Shown here: positions 33,160 to 40,797 of the stretch, piece after piece
Numbering within the stretch: the first letter of the stretch is position 1
Layout: every line of letters starts with the position of its first letter
Assembly: GCF_002735905.1 (NCBI RefSeq)
Contig: NZ_PEBD01000004.1
Coordinates: forward strand, 992,001-1,056,000
From: Williamsia muralis
GTDB lineage: Bacteria; Actinomycetota; Actinomycetes; Mycobacteriales; Mycobacteriaceae
Direction: 5' to 3'
Length of the DNA stretch: 64,000 nt
Notes under the pieces: generated by a model
Told to the model about the DNA's origin: nothing
What the model saw: only the letters and a program-made list of their open reading frames with translations
Databases searched by the model: none
Translations under genes and position numbers: made by a program

Positions 33160-34788
33160 ATGAATGCCATCGATGACCGAGTGGCCGAGTTGCTGGCCCA
33201 GTACGACAATCCGGAAGCGTGTGCTGCCGACCTGCTGTGTGACCGGCACCCGGGTGATGCGATCGCGTTCACCGTCATCGATTCCGCGGGCGCCGGGAGT
33301 GTGACGTCGGTGGACCTCACCTATGGCCACCTTCGGGAACAGTCCTCGAGATTCGCGGCAGCCCTTGCCGAGCTCGGGGTGGAGCCGGGGGACCGGGTCG
33401 CGACGCTGATGGGCAAGTCCGCCGATCTCATCGTTGCGGCACTGGGCATCTGGCGTCGCGGAGCGGTGTACGTCCCCCTGTTCACGGCCTTTGCGCCCCC
33501 CGCCATCGCGTACCGACTGCAATCCAGCGGTGCCAAGATCGTCATCTCCGACCTCGACCAGCTGACCAAGCTCGCGCCCGGCGAGGACATGCCGGCCGAC
33601 GCGCCGTGGCAGGTGATCGCCGCCGGCGACACTTCCGACGACCGACTCCAACTGTCTGCGCTGATCGACGCGCACACGTCTGACGGACCGGGTGCGTCCG
33701 CGGTGACGGTTGGCGGCGACGGCCTGCTGGTCGAACTGTTTACCAGCGGCACCACCGGCACACCGAAGGGTGTCCCGGTTCCGGTGCGTGCACTGGCGTC
33801 GTTCCACGCCTACCAGGAGTTCGGCCTGGACGTGCGGCCGGAGGACGTGTTCTGGAACGCCGCCGACCCTGGCTGGGCCTACGGGCTCTACTACGCACTT
33901 CTCGGGCCGATGGCATCCGGGACCCGAAGCCTGCTGTTGCACGCGGGATTCTCGCCTGCCTTGACGTGGCAGGTGCTGCGAGAGTTCGAGGTGACCAACT
34001 TCGCCGCGGCACCGACCGTCTACCGCGCACTGCGGGCGGGGGGTTCGCCGCCGGAGAAGATCACGCTGCGCCGGGCGTCGTCGGCCGGTGAGCCGCTGAC
34101 CCCGGACGTCGTCGGTTGGTCCACCGATGCTCTGGGAGTGGCGGTGCGAGACCACTACGGGCAGACCGAGCATGGCATGTTCATCGTCAACGCCTGGCAC
34201 GATTCGCTGCGTACCGATGTACCGGCCGGCTCGATGGGAAGGGCACTGCCGGGCTGGTCATGTGCCGTGCTGCAAGAGGATTCGGATGATGTGGCCCCCG
34301 CCGGAACGCTCGGGCGGGTGTCGATCGACACCGCATCCAGTCAATTGCTCTGGTTCAACGGCTATGTGAACGCGCCGGAGAAGACGGCAAGCCGCTACAC
34401 CGGCGACGGCCGGTGGTACCTGACCGGGGACTCGGGCGCGGTCGACGGTGACGGCTTCTATTTCTTCTCCTCGCGCGACGACGACGTGATCATCATGGCC
34501 GGTTACCGGATCGGGCCGTTCGATGTGGAGAGTGTGCTTGTCATGCATGACGCGGTCATGGAGGCGGCAGTGGTCGGCAAGTCCGACGAATTGCGCGGCG
34601 AGGTACTCGAAGCGTATGTGGTGCTGCATGATTCGGCGGAGCCCTCGCCGGAGCTCGAGGCAGACCTGCAGCAGCTGGTGAAGAGGAAGTTCGCCGCCCA
34701 CGCCTATCCGCGCAAGGTTCATTTCATCGATGCTCTGCCCAAGACTCCGAGCGGAAAGGTCCAGCGATTCGTGCTGCGGCAGCGGTGA
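33160..34788 (+). CDS. AMP-dependent acyl-CoA synthetase (acetate/medium-chain type)
   Basis: A 542-residue ANL-superfamily ligase. P-loop TSGTTGTPKG, A5 motif DHYGQTEHGM, A8 region YRIGPFDVESVL, and the catalytic Lys in TPSGKVQRFVL at the C-terminus. The protein activates a carboxylic acid to acyl-CoA through an acyl-AMP; the WNAADPGWAYGLYYALLGPM segment is usual for short/medium-chain acyl-CoA synthetases. ATG at 33160 has GAGAAGAGGA upstream; an in-frame GTG at 33127 has none. Divergent from the LuxR regulator. Confidence 0.9.
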   Translation: MNAIDDRVAELLAQYDNPEACAADLLCDRHPGDAIAFTVIDSAGAGSVTSVDLTYGHLREQSSRFAAALAELGVEPGDRVATLMGKSADLIVAALGIWRRGAVYVPLFTAFAPPAIAYRLQSSGAKIVISDLDQLTKLAPGEDMPADAPWQVIAAGDTSDDRLQLSALIDAHTSDGPGASAVTVGGDGLLVELFTSGTTGTPKGVPVPVRALASFHAYQEFGLDVRPEDVFWNAADPGWAYGLYYALLGPMASGTRSLLLHAGFSPALTWQVLREFEVTNFAAAPTVYRALRAGGSPPEKITLRRASSAGEPLTPDVVGWSTDALGVAVRDHYGQTEHGMFIVNAWHDSLRTDVPAGSMGRALPGWSCAVLQEDSDDVAPAGTLGRVSIDTASSQLLWFNGYVNAPEKTASRYTGDGRWYLTGDSGAVDGDGFYFFSSRDDDVIIMAGYRIGPFDVESVLVMHDAVMEAAVVGKSDELRGEVLEAYVVLHDSAEPSPELEADLQQLVKRKFAAHAYPRKVHFIDALPKTPSGKVQRFVLRQR

Positions 34789-34805
34789 GAAACGATCGGA
34801 GCCGA

Positions 34806-35306
34806 TCAGGCCTCTGAGCGCGCTCCTCCGTGCGGTTCGGCCGCGGGTGTCTTGGCGATCGGCAGGGCTCCGTGGATCTGCTTGGTCGCCTCGCGGACGA
34901 TCCGCCTGGCAGAAACGCGCGCCTTGGCCGATGCGTTGCCCGCCGAGGCGATGCCTGCGGTCTCACCGAGAATCGCCACGGCCAAAGCGGACGACGTCCG
35001 GTAGGGGATGACCAACAACGTCGCGGTGCGTTTGAGGCCGGTCAGGCAGATGATTCGTTGTGCGACCGGTATCAGCGAGTTCCTGATGCCGTCGTAGTCG
35101 ACGGCATCGAGATCCGGGAACGAGTCGGAACGCGACCAGTTCACCGACACATCCCGGACCACTCCGAGCAGCGGATTGAGGGCACTGACCAACAGCGGCA
35201 GTTCGTTGCCCACGCGGGCGGTCTCGGGCCACCAGGCTCCGTCGATGTTGGCGCCGCGCTCGCGGGCGAGCGTGAAGCGGATCGGCGCCGACATCGGTTT
35301 ACTCAT
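34806..35306 (-). CDS. DUF5994 family protein
   Basis: A 166-residue soluble protein. The pattern R-x-DGAWWP near the N-terminus, ELPLLVSALNPLLG and a later LIPYRTSSALA segment match the actinobacterial DUF5994 family as I know it. No enzymatic motif is visible and the function is unknown. In this family genes often sit near stress proteins; here the next gene, across a 636-bp gap, is a universal stress protein. Confidence 0.7.
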   Translation of the reverse strand: MSKPMSAPIRFTLARERGANIDGAWWPETARVGNELPLLVSALNPLLGVVRDVSVNWSRSDSFPDLDAVDYDGIRNSLIPVAQRIICLTGLKRTATLLVIPYRTSSALAVAILGETAGIASAGNASAKARVSARRIVREATKQIHGALPIAKTPAAEPHGGARSEA

Positions 35307-35942
35307 GGTCAGCCACGGTCCGATACGAACGTGGATTGCGCTTCTTGACGTTTTGCCTTCGGGTCGATCACGAGGTCTGAGAACACCGGTTGAGGGATGT
35401 CACCCGACGGGGCTGCTTTGTGCGAGTCATCAGAATGGCTCAATTCGCGGTGCGAGAAAAGGTCTCGATCCTGCATGTTTGTCTACTTTCTGGTGTGAGT
35501 GCCGATTGTTGGCACTCGAGTTTGTGGGCCGCGGCGAGGGGAATGGATCCATCGGTCGCCGTCGGCGGTGAAGCATGAACACGATCTGCGAGACGAGCCG
35601 GGCATCCGGCTGCGATCTAGGGAGTGAACGAGCGGTGTATCGATTTCAGGTCTGCTACCCGACACCGCAGCGGTATGGATCGGCCTTTCGTAGCCGCTAG
35701 CCATTTCATGCCGCTCACCAGGGCTGATGGCCCATTCCGACGCCTTCAGGCCAGGTGGGAGAGACGGCGACCGGCGGATGTTCGAGCACGAACAGCGTTC
35801 GTGATGTGTCCGACGTCTCTAGTGTACGGGTACCCCGGCCATAAACGCGGTTGTGGGGCCCGCCTGTCGGCCCGAGCAGTTCACCCGCATGTGTCGCAGT
35901 AGACGCACGCCGCGCGTTGACGATGAACAAAAGGAGAGAAAG
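35307..35942. other. Gene-free 636-bp stretch upstream of the universal stress protein
   Basis: No open frame here has family-like composition. It contains an inverted repeat GAGTGCC-N7-GGCACTC (35497-35517). The AT content is higher than the surroundings between 35400 and 35520. Promoters of the divergent DUF5994 and usp genes must be here; no riboswitch or RNA gene is recognised. Confidence 0.5.
35497..35517. repeat. Inverted repeat GAGTGCC-N7-GGCACTC
   Basis: Perfect 7-bp arms, 7-bp spacer, inside the long leader before the usp gene. The arms are those of a CIRCE element read the wrong way round, so it is not an HrcA site. Could be an operator or hairpin. Confidence 0.45.
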
Positions 35943-36848
35943 ATGGTCGGAGGACGCGAAAAAGGAGGTTCAATGGTGAGCTCGACAATTGTTGTCGGAA
36001 TCGATGGATCGGAGTCTGCCCTCGAGGCAGCGGTATGGGCGGCAAAAGCTGCCGAGCGGCAGGGAAAGTCGTTGACGATCCTGGCCGCCTACGAGACACA
36101 GGCCGCGGCCTACGCCCCGGCGTTGGTCATCCCGCAGGACGTCATCGACATCATTCGCAAGGAAGCCGAAGAAAACGTACACACGGCAGCAGCGAAGGCG
36201 CGCGAGACGGCGCCGTCCGTCGACGTGACCGGAAAGGTCGTTGAAGGCCGGCCGAGCCCCGTGTTGATCGACGCCTCGCACGACGCGGCTCTGGTGGTCG
36301 TGGGCAGCCGCGGACTCGGCGGCGTTCGTGGCCTGTTCCTCGGATCGGTCGGCGTCGACGTGGCAGCTCATGCGGCGAGCCCGGTTGTGGTCTACGCGGG
36401 CCCTGGTGGTCCCGGCCCGGTGGTTGTCGGAATCGACGGTTCGGAGTTGAGCGAAGCCGCACTGTCGTCCGCCTTCGAGCAGGCATCTCAGCTCGGGACA
36501 AAACTCAAGGTGGTGCACACCTGGACAGACCTGGCATCGGACGCACTGAACGGGTACGGACTCGACGCGGACCAGCTGCAGCGACTCGCGGACGAAGCCC
36601 ACGAAGTCGTCGCCGAGCGCATCGCCGGATTCGGCAGCGACTACCCCGATGTCGAGATCGAACGCGTCGTGGTGCCGGACGGCCCGGCCAACCAACTGAT
36701 CGAACATGCCACCGATGCCCAGTTGCTCGTGGTGGGTAGCCGCGGCCGAGGCGGGTTCCGTGGGCTGCTGCTCGGTTCGACCAGTCAGGCCGTGTTGCAC
36801 AAGGCCACGTGCCCGGTGCTCGTGGTCAAGCCGGTGAAAAGCCAGTAG
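35943..36848 (+). CDS. Universal stress protein, tandem-domain
   Basis: About 301 residues with two Usp domains (about residues 13-145 and 155-298). Each begins with a VVGIDGSE strand and ends with the ATP-binding G-x2-G-x9-G(S/T) type motif (VGSRGLGGVRGLFLGSVG; VGSRGRGGFRGLLLGSTS). Such ATP-binding Usps are induced in hypoxia or stationary phase. Two starts each have a good ribosome site: ATG 35943 (AAGGAG, spacing 6) and ATG 35973 (AAAGGAGG, spacing 4); the longer form is listed, the shorter gives the more typical N-terminus. Long upstream leader. Confidence 0.92.
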   Translation: MVGGREKGGSMVSSTIVVGIDGSESALEAAVWAAKAAERQGKSLTILAAYETQAAAYAPALVIPQDVIDIIRKEAEENVHTAAAKARETAPSVDVTGKVVEGRPSPVLIDASHDAALVVVGSRGLGGVRGLFLGSVGVDVAAHAASPVVVYAGPGGPGPVVVGIDGSELSEAALSSAFEQASQLGTKLKVVHTWTDLASDALNGYGLDADQLQRLADEAHEVVAERIAGFGSDYPDVEIERVVVPDGPANQLIEHATDAQLLVVGSRGRGGFRGLLLGSTSQAVLHKATCPVLVVKPVKSQ

Positions 36849-36871
36849 CACAACACATCTGGACTCCATCT

Positions 36872-36919
36872 GCGGTGGCACCAGTGTCACGCCGAACAGC
36901 CGGCTGCTGGTGCCACCGC
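36872..36919. terminator. Large inverted repeat between convergent usp and MFS genes
   Basis: GCGGTGGCACCAG (36872-36884) and CTGGTGCCACCGC (36907-36919), perfect 13-bp arms, with a nested palindrome CAGCCGGCTG (36897-36906) in the loop. Placed between two converging genes, it is best read as a bidirectional terminator; no long T-run on either side. Confidence 0.55.
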
Positions 36920-36959
36920 GATGGGGAGGCGGGTCGATTTAGGTCGCCGACGACTGCGC

Positions 36960-38447
36960 TCAGCCCGCTTCTGCGGCGAGTTCGGTTCGTTCGGCGGGCC
37001 CGGCCGTTCTGAGCGGGACTGCTGTCCGCGGGAGAAGGAACGACGTCACAAGTGCCGCGACGAGTAGGCCCAGTGTCAGCAGGTAGGTGTCGGCTACGGC
37101 GCCGGCGAGTGCCGGCCCTGTGACCAAGCGTTCGGCTGCCGAGAGTCCGAGCGCCGCAGCCATACCGCCGTCGTCGAGCAGGGGCACCCGATTGTTGAGG
37201 TGAGTCGTGAGCACTGTCGCGGCCGCCGCCGCGCCGATCGCGGCGGCAAACTGGTTGCCGGTCGTCAATATCGTTGTACCCGAGGGCATGTGCTCGGCCG
37301 AGACGCCACGTAGGGCGGCAGTCATCACGGGCATCAACGTGGAACCGATGCCGATACCCATCACCACGCCGATCCCGGCGACCACGACGTACGAGGTGTT
37401 GTCGTCGAGGATCGTTGTCATCAACGACATTGCGACCACCGTGGCCGAGATCCCGAACCACACCACCATTCGCGGGTCCACACGATCGACCAGACGGGTG
37501 GCGATCTGCACCACCACGCCGGTGGTGAGTGCCTGGCCGATCATCAGGAGGCCGGCAGTGGTCGCGGTGTCTCCCCTAACTGCCTGGACGTAGATGGGCA
37601 GAATCATCATCGAACCGAAATAAGCCCCGGCCACCAGCAGCATGGTCAGCGCGCCCGTCGACAACGACCGCTCGCGAAGCAACCGGAGGTCGAGCAAGGG
37701 ACGTTCGGTGTTCAGTGCCCGCCGCGCGAACAGCGCCAGCAGCAGTGCCCCGCCCCCGGCAGGGGCGATGACAGCGAGCGTGAGAGGGTCCCCGTGATCG
37801 CCGGCCTTGGCCAGGCCGAACACGAGCAGTGCGCCACCGGGTGCCAGCATCAGCAGACCCGCCCAGTCGAGGGGGCGTTTCTCTGTCCCCGTTGTTCGCG
37901 GGAACACCCTGATGGCCAGGATGATTGCCGCGATCCCGATCGGAACGTTGATCAGGAAAAGCGATCGCCAGCCCACGCTGTCGACGAGGAAGCCACCCGC
38001 CGTAGGGCCGAGGACCGGCCCGATGAGCAACGGGAGGCCGAGCCAGCCCATCATCTTCCCCCGGTGCCGTTCATCGACGAGTTGAAGAGCTATGGTCATG
38101 CCGACTGGTTGCAGGAAACCTCCGCCGAATCCCTGAACTGCCCGAAAGGCGATGAGGCTCTCCACATTCCAGGCCAGACCTGCGAGGGCAGATCCTGCCA
38201 CGAAGATGGTCAGTGCGCAGATGTATACGCGTGCGGCACCGAATCGTCCGATCATCCATGCCGCTGTCGGCATCACGGCGACAAGTGCGAGAGCGTATGC
38301 GGTGGTGACCCATTGCACGGTCGCGAGATTCGTAGTGAACGATTCGGCGAGCCCGGGGATCGCGACAACTGTCACCGTGACGTCCAGCATCACCATCAGG
38401 GTGCCCAGCGCGAGAATCGCCGCCACCTTCTTTGCTCGAGCATCCAT
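36960..38447 (-). CDS. DHA2-family MFS drug exporter (EmrB/QacA type)
   Basis: A 495-residue, 14-helix transporter. Motif D1 is LDVTVTVVAIPGL, motif A is WMIGRFGAARVY, and the antiporter motif C is seen in GPVLGPTAGGFLVDSVGWRSLF. Such proteins export drugs or lipids in exchange for protons. The ATG at 38447 starts the conserved part only 2 bp after the flavin reductase stop (TGATCATG), so the two are co-transcribed. Under likely SoxR control through the box at 38998. Confidence 0.9.
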   Translation of the reverse strand: MDARAKKVAAILALGTLMVMLDVTVTVVAIPGLAESFTTNLATVQWVTTAYALALVAVMPTAAWMIGRFGAARVYICALTIFVAGSALAGLAWNVESLIAFRAVQGFGGGFLQPVGMTIALQLVDERHRGKMMGWLGLPLLIGPVLGPTAGGFLVDSVGWRSLFLINVPIGIAAIILAIRVFPRTTGTEKRPLDWAGLLMLAPGGALLVFGLAKAGDHGDPLTLAVIAPAGGGALLLALFARRALNTERPLLDLRLLRERSLSTGALTMLLVAGAYFGSMMILPIYVQAVRGDTATTAGLLMIGQALTTGVVVQIATRLVDRVDPRMVVWFGISATVVAMSLMTTILDDNTSYVVVAGIGVVMGIGIGSTLMPVMTAALRGVSAEHMPSGTTILTTGNQFAAAIGAAAAATVLTTHLNNRVPLLDDGGMAAALGLSAAERLVTGPALAGAVADTYLLTLGLLVAALVTSFLLPRTAVPLRTAGPAERTELAAEAG

Positions 38448-38449
38448 GA

Positions 38450-38980
38450 TCACGCCGCCCCTTGATCCGCAACGCGTGCCGACTTCAACAATTCGGCCCA
38501 CCAGATCAATTCGTCCATCGCTGCCAGGGCGGAGGCGACGGCGGCATCGTCGAGTTCGAGCGTTCCGTCGACAAGGTGGTCCCACGGCGCATGGATCACC
38601 ACGCCATTGCGGGTGCCGATCGAATAGAGTTCGGCGAACACTGCGCGTAGATGTTCCACCGCACGAAGACCGCCCGACATCCCGCCGTAGGACACGAAAG
38701 TGACGGGCTTCTTCTTCCACTCCTCACGATGGGCATCGATGAGGATCTTGAGCTCACCGGGGTAGGAGTGGTTGTACTCGGGGGTGACCACGACGAAGCC
38801 GTCCGCGGATGCCAAGACGGCGCTCGTCCGGGTGTCGCTGGGGTGGGCGAGGTCGACCACCTCGAAATCGGCGTCACGAGAACGGATGTGGTGAAGGAAC
38901 CACTCCGCGACTGTGGGGCCGACCCGTCCCTTGCGTACCGAACCGATGATGAGAACGAATTTTGGCTGTGTGTGCATCAT
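38450..38980 (-). CDS. NADPH-dependent FMN reductase family protein
   Basis: A 176-residue flavodoxin-like NAD(P)H:FMN/quinone reductase. The FMN phosphate loop is GSVRKGRVGPTVAEW, the flavin loop TPEYNHSYPGELKILIDA, and SYGGMSGGLRAVEHLRA follows; all are diagnostic of the family (ChrR, SsuE, azoreductase-like). It reduces quinones, flavins or metals. The gene is divergent from soxR; the SoxR-type box lies between the two starts, so it is probably induced by redox-cycling compounds, with the co-transcribed exporter. Confidence 0.9.
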   Translation of the reverse strand: MMHTQPKFVLIIGSVRKGRVGPTVAEWFLHHIRSRDADFEVVDLAHPSDTRTSAVLASADGFVVVTPEYNHSYPGELKILIDAHREEWKKKPVTFVSYGGMSGGLRAVEHLRAVFAELYSIGTRNGVVIHAPWDHLVDGTLELDDAAVASALAAMDELIWWAELLKSARVADQGAA

Positions 38981-38997
38981 GGAAACGAGTATTCAAG

Positions 38998-39013
38998 TTC
39001 AAGTGAACTTGAA
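38998..39013. promoter_or_regulatory. SoxR-type operator
   Basis: TTCAAGT-GA-ACTTGAA, perfect 7-bp arms, in the 52-bp space between the divergent flavin reductase (start 38980) and soxR (start 39033). It closely resembles the known SoxR box core CTCAAGTTAACTTGAG. A half copy TTCAAG stands just before it (38992-38997). Confidence 0.75.
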
Positions 39014-39032
39014 GTCAAGCTACGATGTGGTC

Positions 39033-39509
39033 ATGCCACCGAAGAAATTGGAGATGACGGTCGGGGAGCTGGCCATTCGAGCAGGGGTTGCGCCCTCGGC
39101 GGTTCGATACTACGAGGATCGCGGACTGATATTCAGCAGGCGCACGGCAGGTAATCAGCGCCGCTATCACCGGGCGATGTTGCGCAGGGTCGCGTTCATC
39201 CGCGCATCGCAGGCGGCGGGCATTCCGCTCGCCACCATCGGCTCGGTACTCGAAGCTCTCGGGGAGCACGAGTCACCGACCAAGTCGATGTGGCACCGCG
39301 CGTCACAACGATGGGTCGACGACCTCGACGAGCGAATTGCTCTGCTGCAACGTATGAGAGACCTGATGGACTCGTGCGTGGGGTGCGGCTGCTTGTCGAT
39401 GAAGGCGTGCCTGCTGCTCAATCCCGGAGACGCCTATGCGCAACAGGGGCTGGGCAACAACCGGCTGATCACCGACGACTGCGAACGCAAACTCGAAGCG
39501 GCCGAGTAG
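39033..39509 (+). CDS. soxR: Redox-sensitive MerR-family regulator SoxR
   Basis: A 158-residue SoxR. The MerR HTH is VGELAIRAGVAPSAVRYYEDRGL, a coiled coil spans about residues 80-110, and the [2Fe-2S] ligands are four Cys at about 115, 118, 120 and 126 (CVGCGCLSMKAC). Oxidation of the cluster by redox-active small molecules activates transcription. The ATG at 39033 is the only start that fits; the frame is open back to 38913. Divergent from the FMN reductase-MFS pair with a SoxR box between, which defines its likely regulon. Confidence 0.94.
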   Translation: MPPKKLEMTVGELAIRAGVAPSAVRYYEDRGLIFSRRTAGNQRRYHRAMLRRVAFIRASQAAGIPLATIGSVLEALGEHESPTKSMWHRASQRWVDDLDERIALLQRMRDLMDSCVGCGCLSMKACLLLNPGDAYAQQGLGNNRLITDDCERKLEAAE

Positions 39510-39515
39510 GCGCTG

Positions 39516-39995
39516 CTAGGTCACGGCGTCGGCAGCCGCCTCGAGGTCGGCGACGATGATCTTGCGCATCTGGAGCATCGCTTGCACGGCGGCCTGGGCG
39601 CGCTCGGGGTTGGGGTCGGACAGCAATTCGTACAGGCGCTTGGGCACGATCTGCCAGCTGAGCCCGAACTGGTCTTTGAGCCAGCCGCACTGTGATTCGG
39701 CGCCCCCGGCAGACAGGGTGTTCCAGTAGTGGTCCACCTCCTCCTGTGAATCGCACGGCACCACAAACGAGACCGCCTCGGTGAACGGGAACTCCGGTCC
39801 GGCGTTGATCCCGTTGAACTTTCGTCCCGACAGGGTGAACTCGGCCGACAACACGCTGCCGGCGGGTCCCGGACCACCATCGCCCTGAACGTAGGCGACG
39901 TGGTCGATCGACGAATCGGGGAACGTCTCGGTGTAGAACTTCATGGCTTCTTCCAGGTTCTGGTTGAACCAGAGTGACGGTGTGATCTCGGGCAT
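39516..39995 (-). CDS. VOC family protein (PhnB-like)
   Basis: A 159-residue protein of the PhnB/3-demethylubiquinone methyltransferase-like VOC branch. Family cues are PSLWFNQNLEEAMKFYTETFP at the start, FNGINAGPEFPFTEAVSF in the middle, and GGAESQCGWLKDQFGLSWQIVP near the end. These proteins bind small ligands, sometimes metals, and their role is mostly unknown. ATG at 39995 with an AGGAG ribosome site 6 bp upstream. Convergent with soxR. Confidence 0.87.
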   Translation of the reverse strand: MPEITPSLWFNQNLEEAMKFYTETFPDSSIDHVAYVQGDGGPGPAGSVLSAEFTLSGRKFNGINAGPEFPFTEAVSFVVPCDSQEEVDHYWNTLSAGGAESQCGWLKDQFGLSWQIVPKRLYELLSDPNPERAQAAVQAMLQMRKIIVADLEAAADAVT

Positions 39996-40144
39996 CGGGT
40001 TCTCCTGGGGTTGTCGGAAAAGTCTTCCCCTTGTGGGGACTGCGAACGGCATCAGAACTCATCGCCCCAGGGCTGTGCAATCTGGCGACATCTCGCCTCG
40101 CCCACCGTGAGGGATCACCGATCATCGAGATCGAGAATTGCTGA

Positions 40145-40729
40145 TCAGCTCGGCGCCGGACTGAAGATCCGGCGCGCGGACTCGCGAACGATCGATCTGC
40201 GGTGATCGACGACAGCGGGGGAGACATCGGTATGGCCGTCTGACCCCGGGGTGGTGACCCAGCTCGACACCAACCCGAAGATGACCGTCAGCACCTCTTC
40301 CGGATCCCAGTGCGGCTCGATCTGTCCCGCTTGCTGCGCGGTACCGATGGCGTCGATGCGGATGCGCCATCGCGGATCGGATGTCGCGAGCTCACGCAGT
40401 CGCGGAGCGCGGCCCTCGAGTTGGCCCCACAACAGCAATCGCTGGGTCTGGGGTCTGGCGACGAGGTCGTCGAAAAGGGCCACCACATAAGCGGGCACAT
40501 CCTCGGCGTCGAACGGGACAGCATCGAGGAAGCGGTCGAAATCGGCGTCGAGGATCGCGTGGAACAAGGCCACTTTGTCGCCGAAGTACGCGTAGAGACG
40601 CTCCTTGCTGGCGCTGGCATTCGAGGCGATGCGATCGATTCTGGCGCCGGCCAGTCCATGGACCGCGAACTCGTCTCGCGCTGCGTCGAGAATTCGCTGC
40701 TTTGTCGCCGTCACATCGGTGGGGGCCAT
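40145..40729 (-). CDS. TetR family regulator
   Basis: A 194-residue TetR protein. The HTH lies at about residues 9-55 with the motif KQRILDAARDEFAVHGLAGARIDRIASNASASKERLYAYFGDK (key residues LYAYF). The C-terminal domain resembles the TetR_C group of YfiR/AcrR-like repressors. ATG at 40729 starts the conserved part. It is divergent from the DHA2 exporter at 40798, and a palindrome in between suits its operator. Confidence 0.9.
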   Translation of the reverse strand: MAPTDVTATKQRILDAARDEFAVHGLAGARIDRIASNASASKERLYAYFGDKVALFHAILDADFDRFLDAVPFDAEDVPAYVVALFDDLVARPQTQRLLLWGQLEGRAPRLRELATSDPRWRIRIDAIGTAQQAGQIEPHWDPEEVLTVIFGLVSSWVTTPGSDGHTDVSPAVVDHRRSIVRESARRIFSPAPS

Positions 40730-40747
40730 CGACCAAGCATAGTCAGT

Positions 40748-40759
40748 CGAACTAGTTCG
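40748..40759. promoter_or_regulatory. Palindrome CGAACTAGTTCG, probable TetR operator
   Basis: A perfect 12-bp palindrome in the 68-bp divergent space between the TetR gene and the MFS gene. CGAAC...GTTCG half-sites are common for TetR proteins; no second copy is seen. Confidence 0.55.
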
Positions 40760-40797
40760 TTTGATTTTGGGGAGAAACACGATTACCGTCGCTTCCC

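Noticed and set aside
34806-35306. DUF5994 gene as a PPOX or Usp-type protein
   Set aside because: No Usp ATP motif and no split-barrel pattern; the DGAWWP start fits DUF5994 instead.
35497-35517. CIRCE/HrcA element
   Set aside because: The arms are in reverse order (GAGTGC first), so it is not a CIRCE site.
35721-35733. GGGCTGATGGCCC as a DosR-type box upstream of the universal stress protein
   Set aside because: Only 4-bp arms and the central spacing does not fit the known 20-bp DosR consensus.
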